Of a stretch of 64,000 nucleotides of DNA, positions 11,161-20,551 are shown piece by piece. The position numbers and the translations under genes were made by a program. Each line of letters begins with the position of its first letter. Positions within the stretch are counted from its first letter, which is position 1. Below the pieces are notes generated by a model, which searched no databases, was not told where the DNA came from, and saw nothing but the letters and a program-made list of their open reading frames with translations. The DNA comes from Symsagittifera roscoffensis (lineage: Eukaryota; Xenacoelomorpha; Acoela; Convolutidae): the NCBI RefSeq assembly GCF_963678635.1, contig NC_087071.1:12043088-12107087 (forward strand), in the 5' to 3' direction.

Positions 11161-13985
11161 ATGAGGCGGACTCAGAGAGTTATCAAACTGCCTAGTTATC
11201 TGGGGTATAATTCTGATTCGCAGCTCACTGTTTCCAATACCAGCGGGTTTGAAGTGGAAGACTTGTTAATATCACAAGATAACAATGACCGCGTTAATGT
11301 TATACCAACAAGCAATGGCCACACAGGATTAACTCAAGCCATGCAAGACCTGCAAATAGAAAGTGTGCCACCAGAAACTGATCCGAATCTTGAAAGCCTT
11401 GACGAAGACATAATGATGGAAGCATTCGGTGCGTCACTTGACAAATCAACTTGTCTTGATCATTAGATTTGGACTGAAAGATGGGTGAAAAATGTACGGT
11501 TGCCAAAAAGACTATTGGTAGGAAGTACGTGGACCTCCTGACACATGAACTGAAGCTTCTTTCTACCACTGCTGATTCCACTTCAGAAAGAGTTCTGGTG
11601 ATGAGTCGTGTTTTTTTACAAAGGGATCCAATGATCAAAGCATCAAAAGACATTCGAACACTTATTGGACGGCGCATTGAAGACTGGAAGGAAAACAAAA
11701 TCGACAAGTTGTTGGCGGAAGCAGTGAAATGTGGCAAAAAGAAACAAATAAATCAAGTTAGTTTGGACGACAAATATGTCTCGAAAGTGTTTGCTTCATT
11801 AATGATGAAAGGCAAAGTGAGAAGCGCTATGCGGTGGCTCTCGGAGTGAGCAAAGAGGGGTTTGCTTTGCTTGATCCGATGCCAGAGATGAAGAAAGCTG
11901 TGACCGTTTTAGAGACTTTGAAGTCAAAGCATCCAGAGCCACACAAGTCACATCTCTCATCGCGATTGCAAGTGCCAGTTTTACCCGACTTTGAAGATGA
12001 TATAATCAGTTCTGCTTCCATTGAAAAGACGACACGTTCTTTGCAGGGCAGTTCGGCAGCTTCGGGAACAGATTCTGAGCACTGGCAGACGGTTTTATTA
12101 AGTCATGGGGCTCACAGTTTACACTTGAGAGACGAAGTTGCAACTCTCGCCACAAAAATGTGCAATCAAATTTTACCATGGTCGAAAGTGCGAGCACTGG
12201 TTTCTGGAAGATTGATTGCGCTTGATAAATGTCCTGGCGTGCGACCTATTGTCATAGGCGAGTGTCTACGGAGAATAATTTGCAAAGGTGTGGCTGAGTT
12301 CACCAAAATTGACCTTGAAGAAACATGTTCGACTGATCAACTAGCTTGTGGGCTGAAAGCTGGCGTTGAAGGTGCAATTCATGCGCTCTGATGTTTTTGA
12401 TGACAACAAGGAAGATGGCTGTGGCATGCTGTTGATGGATGCATCAAATGCTTTCAACTCGCTCAATCGTGAAACAGCGTTGTGGAATGCTCGAATATTG
12501 TGGCCTAGATGTTCTAGATTTCTCTTCAGTACTTACAGAGGCTTCGCGTCGCTTTTCGTTGCTGGCGCCGATGAAGTGATGTACAGTAGGGAAGGAACAA
12601 CACAGGGAGACCCACTGGCAATGTTCTTCTATGGTGTTGCCTTTCTTCCCCTGAGTCGCAAGTTAAAGGATCCAAACAAGGTGTTACAAAGTTGGTATGC
12701 TGATGATTCTGCGGCCATAGCAAAACTCAAGAAATTGGAGATATGGCTCAAAAACTTGATTGAGGAAGGTCCCGCCTTCGGTTACTTTCCAGAGCCTTAC
12801 AAAAGATTTCTGATTGTCGATGAACAGTATGCTGAAGAAGCGCATCACCTATTTGACAAGTTTTAGATTACTATAGTGGAAGGGAAGAGGTTTTTGGGCG
12901 GTTTCATTGGAGACGGAAAAGGGAAGGACATCTACCTGAAAAAGAAAGAACTTGAATGGGTAGAAAAAATTGAGAAACTTTCTTTTGTGGCAAAAACAGA
13001 ACCACAATGTGCTTTATCAGGACTGACTAAGTCCCTACAAGCGGAATGGAATTTTTCCCATCGTGTTTTGGGTGGTTCTATTCACCTTTTTCAACCGCTA
13101 GAAAACCTTCTGATGGAGAAATTCTTAGCTGCGATACTTGAAACTTCGTCGATTTCATCAATGGAGAGACGTCTCTTTTGTTTGCCAGCAAGAAAGGGTG
13201 GTCTTGGAATGTCTAACCCAACCAGTTTCGCTGATGAGTCTTACAACACGTCACGGGAAGCAGTTACGGTTCTTTATGATGCTATTGTTGATCAGCACGG
13301 TTTTTCCCATGAAGACCATAGAAAGAAAATGTCTCAATCGCGGAAAAAACATCATCAAATAATGGAAGAAAAACATGAAGAGTTGTTGGGGAAGTTATTG
13401 AATGAGCTATCAGCAGACCAAGTTCGCGCAGTAAAAAGAATCAATGAAGGAAGCTTGTCTGCCTGGCTGACAGCGTTACTGATTGCTGCAGAAAACTTTG
13501 ATCGTTCGGAAGTGGAGTTTCGGGATGCATTGAGTGTCCGGTATAACAAAAACTTGAAAGCTTCGCCATTTTTTTGTGATGGTTGTCAGTCACCATTCAC
13601 CCTACGGCATGCGTTCGCGTGCAAAAAAGGTGGTCTCTTAACTTTACGGCACAATTAGATTAGGGATGCTGTAGGCGACTTAGCTTCTTTAATGTAGAAG
13701 GATGTGCAGAGAAAGCCTGTTATTAGAGAACACAACCCGCAAGATGAGACACCCGCATTAATTGCAGATTTGTTTTGTCGTGGAGTTTATGTTAGGCAGG
13801 GAGGAGCGTCTTTTGATATTCGTGTTTCTGACACCGACGCCATCTCCTATCAGAACAGAAGCCCCATGAGTGTTTTGCACTCAGCAGAGGTTGAGAAAAA
13901 GACAAAATATTCAGACGCGTGTCAGGAAAGACATATGTCTTTCACTCCTCTTGTCATGTCTGTTGATTGGATGACACTTTTTTAA
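11161..13985 (+). pseudogene. Broken reverse transcriptase with zinc finger and endonuclease-like tail
   Basis: Successive frames carry: a leader; the RT region with DASNAFNSLNR (catalytic motif A), EGTTQGDPLAM (motif B) and SWYADDSA (motif C, YxDD); a C-x2-C...H...C zinc finger near 13,579-13,611; and a tail with FDIRVSDTD plus AEVEKKTKY, which resembles a PD-(D/E)xK restriction-like endonuclease core. Breaks: frameshifts near 11,840 and 12,380, and in-frame TAG codons at 12,864, 13,656 and 13,695. The catalytic RT residues themselves are kept. Reading continues in frame after each TAG with well-conserved sequence, so the stops are secondary. Confidence 0.75.
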
Positions 13986-14089
13986 CAAAATAGGATTGTG
14001 TCAGTAGATATGTTTTTTATGGATAATTTTTTGGAGTCTTATACTACGTTACACGTTCCGCGAGATCCCTTTGTTCCCGGGTCGCGGTC

Positions 14090-14360
14090 CGCGACTTAAG
14101 AAAAGACCGGCGCGGCTTGAATTTGACAATTCCAGACCGGCGCGACTTTCTTTTGTCAATTCCAGACCGGCGCAACTGAAAGTTTTCATTTCCAGACCGG
14201 CGCGACTGAGCATAAACCGCAGCGACATGCTCGACTGAGCAAGTAACAAAGGTCGCGGCGTCGGAATTTTCCTAAGTCGCGCCACTAAAGTCTTTTCTTA
14301 GGCCGCGCCGCGTAATTGTCTTCTTAAGTTGCGACTTAGAAAGTCTTTTCTTAAGTCGCG
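14090..14360. repeat. GC-rich 30-bp minisatellite inside an 18-bp inverted repeat
   Basis: GACCGGCGCG-type cores start at 14105, 14135, 14165 and 14195, an exact 30-bp period. The block opens with CGCGACTTAAGAAAAGAC (14090-14107) and closes with its perfect reverse complement (14343-14360). GTCGCG/CGCGAC words fill the interior, so the whole block could fold on itself. It sits in the 3' segment of the RT element but is missing from the deleted copy at 15.2 kb. Confidence 0.8.
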
Positions 14361-14827
14361 AACCTCGATCCACATACTCAGAGAGTTTGAAATTTGCTGC
14401 TTTAAGGTTTTTTAACCTGAAAGACTTATTTCTAAAAGCGTTTAAAACTAGTTAGAAAATTTTATGCCGAAAAAATTTGTTAAAATAATTTCTCCACATG
14501 AAAACACCGGGTTAAAAGATTCCATTTGAAACGTTTACAAGCTGAATAAAAAACTGTCGTCCAGCACTTATTTTCGAATGGAAATTTATGCAAGAATTTC
14601 GATGAAATTTGAGCCTTTCATCGGTTCAAAACCCATAAACAGTTTTGTTGATCAGACGACATTAAACAGCACCGATACTAAATGTGTGCGTGAGTGTGTT
14701 CACACTTTATCAAAACAAAAAAGCTAAACAAAACAGAAAAAGTTTTTTTTTGGGGGGGGGGGGGGTTCGAACACCGTTACAGAGCATAAATTTATGTCCC
14801 GTCAAGTCGGGCGCATTTTTGAGTCTT

Positions 14828-14908
14828 AGAAAAGAAATGATATAGCCGGGATTTAAACCTACGCCGAACCCACCTGGACGCACTGCATGCACTCGGCTAC
14901 TGTCATTG
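14828..14908 (-). mobile_element. tRNA-like sequence, probably a tRNA-derived SINE head
   Basis: On the minus strand the sequence has an A-box-like TAGCCGAGTGCATGCAGTG and, about 40 bases further on, a B-box-like GGTTTAAATCC. The D-arm part resembles Ser/Leu-type tRNAs, but the T-stem pairing is poor, so a working tRNA gene is unlikely. A 15-base G run lies about 65 bp downstream on the opposite strand. Confidence 0.4.
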
Positions 14909-14929
14909 TATTATATGCAACTATCGTTC

Positions 14930-15215
14930 AAACTTGTATTATATGCTTTTTTTATTAATTTACTTTTTGCTCAGCACGACGAGGCGAGAACCGGAGCAAG
15001 TTTAACGAGGGGTCTCACTAATTGACCCGATAGGGTCGTAGCGAGTGCCGAGCGAGCAACATTAACTTTGCCGTTCTAGTGGTATCAACAATCCAGACAA
15101 GTTCACCACATCGTAATTTGCAGTCGAATCGGCATGCTGATTTAAGCGCTTGTTCAAGGGAGGGAGATTCTTATTCAACTAACGCTGCTAAATAGCATTT
15201 GCGTAAGCTTGGTTA
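14930..15215. other. No gene seen; short GC-rich patch
   Basis: A GC-richer patch (14,970-15,065) with GCGAG/CGAGC words lies between the SINE-like sequence and the deleted RT-element copy. No feature could be assigned. Confidence 0.3.
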
Positions 15216-15752
15216 GTCAACCCGGGTAGTCTTTGTTTGAGAATATTTGATAACGATTGGATTAGAACTTGACTTATGAATCACTTCAGCTGCATTTACC
15301 AAAATATCCCCGGCTACAATCATTTCAAACTCAATTTTCCCAACTCCTTGTAAAAAGATCCCTCAAATAGCTATCACAAACCTAACTTTCATAAAAAATT
15401 TTTAGAATTGTCATTATTATTTGATAATACAAGCAAACTCAGCATGATAAAATGACACTTTTTTGAACGAAACAAAATTGTGTCAGGTGATAAATTTGTA
15501 TGGATCAAATTTTGGAGTCTTATGCTGCGTTACACAGATCTGTTTGAGCTCACAAAATTTGAAATTCACTGTTTTAAGGGGTTTAACCTGAATGATTTTT
15601 TCTGAAAATGATTAAAATTGGTTAGAAAATTTTAAGCAGAAAAAGTTTGTTGAAATACGTTCTCCACATGGAAACGCAGGGATAAAAGATGCCCGTTTGA
15701 AACGTTTAGATGCTGGATAAAAACTGTCGTCCAAAACTTACCCAAGTTGACC
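15216..15752 (+). mobile_element. Internally deleted derivative of the RT element (537 bp)
   Basis: The first ~225 bp match 10,640-10,860 (…TTTGTTTGAGAATATTTG…, shared through AGCTATCACAAACCTAAC). The rest matches 13,970-14,580 (ATGACACTTTTTT…ACTGTCGTCCA). All coding sequence and the GC minisatellite are missing. The ends GTCAACCCGGGTAG and CTTACCCAAGTTGAC form an imperfect inverted repeat related to the 9.76-kb TIR element. Confidence 0.75.
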
Positions 15753-16140
15753 TCCATACACCGAAAATGCTTATCATACAATTCCCATATATGGAAATTG
15801 AATCACTGGCGTTTTTTTTGATGGCGAAACAAAAATTTTGAATTTGCCCGATATCTTTCTTGTTTTTTTTTCAACCGCAAATCGATTTTTGTACGCAAGC
15901 AAACATTTTCCAACAATTTTTGTTTTGCATGCAAATTTATTTTTTTTGTGTGCACAACTTAATTCTGGATGCACTAATGTAGGGATTTTTTTCCTTTTCG
16001 CTATATAATCTTTTTCAAAAACGCCGATAAATCCTTTTTTTTATATGGCGTGTTTATGTATGCCTTGATTAATGTCTGATAACTTAAAAATTCAAAATTT
16101 TAAAATGCTCGTCGTTGAAAAATTTCGCCAAATTTTAAAA
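15737..16140. mobile_element. TIR element copy B, truncated, inverted relative to copy A
   Basis: It begins CTTACCCAAGTTGACC, followed by AAATGCTTATCATACAATTC. It can be followed as the reverse complement of copy A through TATGGCGTGTTTATGTATG and AATGTCTGATAA before homology fades. The opposite end was not found. Confidence 0.65.
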
Positions 16141-17399
16141 GTTTGTCGTTTCTCTAAATCACTTTCAAATCATAAAAAACGTTTATTTATCATTAATTTT
16201 TTTGATGAAATTATTTCAAAAAAACTGAAAAACTGAAAAAAAGGTAATAAACTTAAAAAAACGATATGTTTTTCTTTCCAAAAAAAAATCATTTCAGAAG
16301 TAACTTTAATTTTGATAATTTTCTACGTACTTTGAAAAAAAAGCAGATAGTTTTCTCAACAGAATTGTCCGGATTTATGTCAAATGTTAGGTCTATAACA
16401 TGGGACGCACCACTTTTTCTATAACATTGGGCGCAACACATCTCATCCGTCGTATATTCGTTAAAAAAATGCTCTTCCGTGTATTCAGATTTTTTGGAGC
16501 ATGGTTTTGTTGGTGATACTTAATCATATTTACTACAATTTTTTGCAAACACGCTACCTATCAAAAACATTACATTGATCTCAATACTAATTTTTTTGTT
16601 TAAAATATTCCACGGAGCACCCCACAAAAGTCAAATGAATTAATTTTTTGTAATTAAAATGAAATTTTTGATGTACGAGAGTAATCGTATTGTGTTTCAG
16701 TGTTGGAACCGTAAATTTACTTCTACAAAAATGAGTACATCACACTTAATATTTTTAAATCTTTTTAACAAATAAATCATTGTGAAGAAGCTTTTAAGTA
16801 AAATAAATACTAAAAAGTCTGCAAGAACCGCATGGTTGTTTTTATTGTTCTAAATGAGCAGCAGCCAGACGTTATTGAACATTTGGTTACATCCGTTTTT
16901 GGTTTGATAGGAATCACTAAAATTTATCTATTACTTTTTCTCGAAGCCATTATCTAATGTCCTCCAGGTGCATGTTTGGATATGTTGACTACCGAAAATG
17001 TGTTGTCTTGTAGCATTGGGAATTGAACTTTGTTCGCAGCAAAAAAAAACAAAAACTTGAATTTTAGGAATTGAATCGTGTCTGAGACTTCTCCTAGAAA
17101 AACAATCCGTTTTTCGAAATTTTGCCAATTCGATTAAAAAAGACTGTTGACAGCTTTTCTCTTATAACCAACACTTCAATAGGTTCTGCAGTCTTTCGAG
17201 AAAACTTCAAGTCTTAGAGATGAAACAACAATTTCATGAAAGTATAACTCTTGAACACTGTTGAGTTGATCTGCGATCAAATGCCGAATAAAAGTGATTG
17301 GGGTTGTTTTCAAGCGTTATAGAAGGAACATCTTCTTCAAAATGGAGATTTCGAATCGATTTAAAGTAGGCTTGCTGATTAAGAATTTTGTTCTATTTT
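16141..17399. other. No confident gene; AT-rich
   Basis: Mostly low-complexity AT-rich sequence. A short direct repeat (TATAACATGGGACGCACCAC / TATAACATTGGGCGCAACAC) lies near 16,394-16,440. The right part (16,930-17,400) may hold the unrecognisable C-terminal end of the capsid pseudogene that follows on the minus strand, but I could not show it. Confidence 0.3.
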
Positions 17400-18520
17400 A
17401 CAGTGGCATTACCATATGGAGAAGTGCGTACTGATGTTAAACTTCGTTTCAAAGTTGAAGTGAGTTGGTTTTCCATTCACTACTGAAAAAGTCATAAGGG
17501 CACATGTCAATTTTTATCCCTCCTTTTGATTCCGAAGTGAAAACATCTTTACGATTAAACTTGTTCTGATAACACCAGTAAAAGGTATTGCAATTGTTTT
17601 GCTTTTCCTTTCTTTATAAGTTAATCTAGGAGGCCTCTTCATCATTCCTTCTTGCATTAAGCTATGAACACATTCGGACACCATGTAACTTCTAACGAAA
17701 TCGACTCGCGTGTTATTCGAACCAAAAAGTTCGGATTTGCAGCTGGATTTGCCAGAACAAATCCTGCTTCGAACGGGTGAGTCGTATTTTTATGTTGCTT
17801 TTTTCTGAACTGTTCTAAAAACCAAAAGCAATATACCATAAAACCCTTTCCCATAAAAAACACGATTTCCAGATTTTTTAAACGACTTTAGACGCCTCTC
17901 ATGATTACTTCTATCATTATCAAACGACGAAGGAACCACGTCATAGGAATAATCTTGAGTAGCTATTTTCTAATTTGTACTCAACCCTTGGTTTGAAGCA
18001 GCTCTCTTAGAAATTATTTGAAGGACTTTTTTTATAATTTGAAGGATTGAAGAAGGACTTTTAGCATAAAATTTGTTGGAAGTGTGGGCAACTTCAGTGT
18101 TCAATGAAACGTCGCAATTGGAGAATATTGAGTGAAAAGTATTATCAAAGAATGCAACTTTGGAATAAAATTTTAGCATAAATTTTGTTGGAAGTGTGGG
18201 CAACTTCAGTGTTCAATGAAACATCGCAATTGGAGAATATTGAGTGAAAAGTATTATGAAAGAATGCAACTTTGGAAGCATCTGTAATATTTATCAAAGT
18301 TGCATCAGCTGCCCAATTGTAAACGTCATTTTTTAATGTTGCTTCAAGTTTCAATTTCAACCTTTGCAAATCTAAATAAATGTTGCGATCGCTTTTCAAC
18401 AAAAATTCAACAGTTTTACTATCATCCGAAATGGTGAGAAGTGTCTCCTAATCATACAAATTGTTAAATCTCACCAGCACTTCGGGTCCGTTGAAAAGGT
18501 CGAGACTTGACTAGTGTGCT
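17400..18520 (-). pseudogene. Polinton major capsid protein remnant (second, diverged element)
   Basis: The minus-strand frame carries SSLDLFNGPEVLVRF, then VEFLLKSDRNIYLDLQRLK, then FHSIFSNCDVSLNTEVAHT. These line up in order with the N-terminal half of the major capsid gene at 29,415-30,732 (SSLDLFEKP..., IDFQRTRLEI, SSLFSESTMSLNGEKIS). Weaker resemblance continues to about 17.4 kb. The frame has two TAG stops near the start and is shifted by an internal 112-bp duplication. The low similarity to the intact element shows an independent, older insertion. The family forms the double jelly-roll capsid lattice of Polinton virions. Confidence 0.7.
18063..18277. repeat. 112-bp tandem duplication inside the capsid remnant
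   Basis: GTTGGAAGTGTGGGCAAC begins at 18075 and again at 18187. The two units differ at only a few bases. Because 112 is not a multiple of three, the duplication breaks the capsid frame. Confidence 0.9.
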
Positions 18521-18564
18521 GTTTTGGGAACTTTCAAACTTAGCAGGGAAATTTTATGAAAATA

Positions 18565-18900
18565 TCAGGTTTGCATTTTGTTTGCTTTCGTTTCTGCTTT
18601 GGATGACCGACTGATTCGAGACGCTGGTTTTCTGGAAATGATCTGTTTTTTTTGACCTGAGGTCCACCAGATTGTTTTTTTTGCTGTTGATGTTGCTGCT
18701 ACCTTGACCGCTCTTTTAACGCTCGTCTTATCTTCTACTATAACCGTCACTTCTGGCAACATGTCTGCAGCAAAGACTTTGTCAATTCGTTGTGTAACGT
18801 ACCTGAAATTGAATGGAATTGTACAGCGAGCTGCTCTGAGAACTAGTGATCCGGAACCACTACCACATTATCTTGCAGGACCAAAAACTGTTTGTTTAGA
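18565..18900 (-). pseudogene. Basic core-like (pX/pVI-like) protein remnant of the second Polinton
   Basis: The frame reads GSGSGSLVLRAARCTIPF and then a Lys/Arg-rich tail (KKQIISRKPASRISRSSK). It lies directly upstream of the capsid remnant, the same order as the pX-like gene at 30,722-31,141. The Gly-rich start, hydrophobic middle and basic end agree with that gene. One in-frame TAA interrupts the start region. Confidence 0.55.
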
Positions 18901-19011
18901 GCTTTTTGCAAATGATAGCGACCAGCTATAACAAAATTTCACAAAAAATGATGCTTAAAGTTATCCTCATGTTTCATACTCGGAAAATTTCCATTTAACG
19001 ACTCACCTCTC

Positions 19012-19485
19012 TCATCTTATAGAATGTATGCTGGAGTTGAATTTGAAAAAAAAATTGAGAATTTTCTGAATCTCATCACTGAACTGCTGATGGTAACTCT
19101 TTCGGAATGGTGAGTTCATTGATGCCTTACGGACTTGATCTTTTAGCTGTAATTTTATGTTGGTGTTAATTTTGCGCAAATATTTCTTTTTTGGAGCTTT
19201 CAACTGTCTGATAACACTTTCTGCTAATAATGCCTTCGTATCTCCACCGAAAGTGTGATGTTTTTTGGTTTTTGTAGCTGTTTAAAGAGTTTTATGAGTC
19301 CTCAGTTTTTCTCGCTGCTCTGTCCACGCCTTTACCTTCTTAGGTGGGTTAGGTGAATCAAGAAGCTTCTTTTTAGCAGTACTTGATTTCAAACGAACGA
19401 AGCGAGCTAAAAATCTATGTAGACCAAAAAAAGTTTTCATTTTATCGTTTCCGAGAGCAATTTTTACCACGTAGAGTACGTCCAA
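19012..19485 (-). pseudogene. Lys-rich protein of unknown function, one in-frame stop
   Basis: A single frame of 158 codons opens MDVLYVVKIALGNDKMKTFF, is interrupted once by TAA (19,282-19,284), and continues with a Lys-rich stretch (APKKKYLRKINTNIKLQLK). Its place just upstream of the pX-like and capsid remnants suggests that it belongs to the same old Polinton. I do not recognise the family. Confidence 0.45.
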
Positions 19486-19918
19486 ACAACAAAATTTTTT
19501 AATATTATGAGCATGTCTTTTTGGAACATAAATTTTTGTGAAAGTCGCTTTATTTAAAAAAAAAATTCAACAACACGCTTCAAATTCATAATTCATAAGT
19601 TTACTTGGAATCGTACGCTGCTGGGCCCTAAAGTCTCTTCTATGTGTTTTGTTTAATCTTTAAAGGCATTTTAATTGCGGGGCGAGAATCACTCCAGTAT
19701 GTTTTTAGGCTGACATTTTTCTGTTTTTGAAGGAAAGCTGTTATTTCTGCAAATCTTTGTCATATAATTTGCATACAAGAAAACTATCTTGCTAACATTC
19801 CTGTGTTTTCAGGTCAAACCCTGAAGTCAATAGAGGTAGATTCCTATAAGCTTCTGTATGCATATAATGGTTTGTCGATGATAAGCATTTTTCTATTTGC
19901 TTGGCTGTAATGAAATTT

Positions 19919-19924
19919 GATCAG
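19919..19924. repeat. Candidate left target site duplication (GATCAG)
   Basis: Six bases immediately outside the left terminal repeat. The right partner is GATCAT at 37,332-37,337 (5 of 6 match). Six bases is the length known for Polintons. Confidence 0.65.
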
Positions 19925-20167
19925 AGTAGTATTGTAATCCGCCGTGTGTCATTAGGGGGGGGGGGGTCTTTTTGACGGTAGGGGTCTTTGGGGTCCTACC
20001 AAAAGTAGGGTCCAAAAGGACCCATCTTTTTTAAAGACCCCAAAGTACCCTGCCCGAAATAAAAAGACCCCTCTCTTAGGACACCCGACAGACAAAATAC
20101 TTTGGTATTTATTTTCGCGCGGTGGTTAAATTTAATCCCTTCCAAACTTTCCTACCACTAAATAAGT
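19925..20167 (+). repeat. Polinton left terminal inverted repeat (~243 bp)
   Basis: Matches the reverse complement of about 37,085-37,331 with roughly ten mismatches plus small gaps. It holds a long G run and nested complementary words (GGGGTCTTT / AAAGACCCC, GGGTCC-AAAA-GGACCC) that can fold into hairpins. Similarity ends at ACTAAATAAGT. Confidence 0.95.
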
Positions 20168-20551
20168 ATGGGTATATCCGGCTGCGGTTTTCTCGCTTAT
20201 TTTTATCTAAAAGCTAATCCTTTTCGCTCATATAAATATGAGTTTACAAAAAACACCATTCACTTTTCCTTTTGAAATTTTTTGGTAATTATTGTTCGTT
20301 TCTCTTTCTTATTTTATTTTCAAACTTATTTCAAAGTCTCCCTTATTTTCGACTTAAACCATTTTGATTCTTTTAGCCTTACTATTAGCTTTTTTTGGGA
20401 AACTAAATACGCAATTCTTCGCTCCTGCTGTCTCTTTTGCGCCGGTCTATTCAACTTAAAACAATGTTTGTTGAATGTTTTATATTTACAAAAGTACAGC
20501 CGTAATTCCAAGTAACAAGACAATTTAGCCGACATTTTAAGTGAAAAGATT
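20168..20551. other. Polinton left subterminal spacer, no gene seen
   Basis: AT-rich sequence between the left terminal repeat and the 3' end of the polymerase gene. Overlapping open frames on both strands look like low-complexity shadows. Confidence 0.4.

Larger units (their letters stand above)
10654..14600 (+). mobile_element. Reverse transcriptase element, probably non-LTR with C-terminal endonuclease
   Basis: The unit contains a 5' segment (10,654-10,900), the motif array, broken coding sequence (11,161-13,985) and a 3' segment (13,970-14,580). The 5' and 3' segments recur fused together at 15,216-15,752, which defines the family. No LTRs were found. The encoded protein looks like reverse transcriptase followed by zinc finger and PD-(D/E)xK-like endonuclease, an order known from R2-type non-LTR elements. 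The clade is not certain. Confidence 0.6.

Noticed and set aside
14828-14908. Functional tRNA gene
   Set aside because: A and B boxes are recognisable, but the T-stem and acceptor stem do not pair properly.
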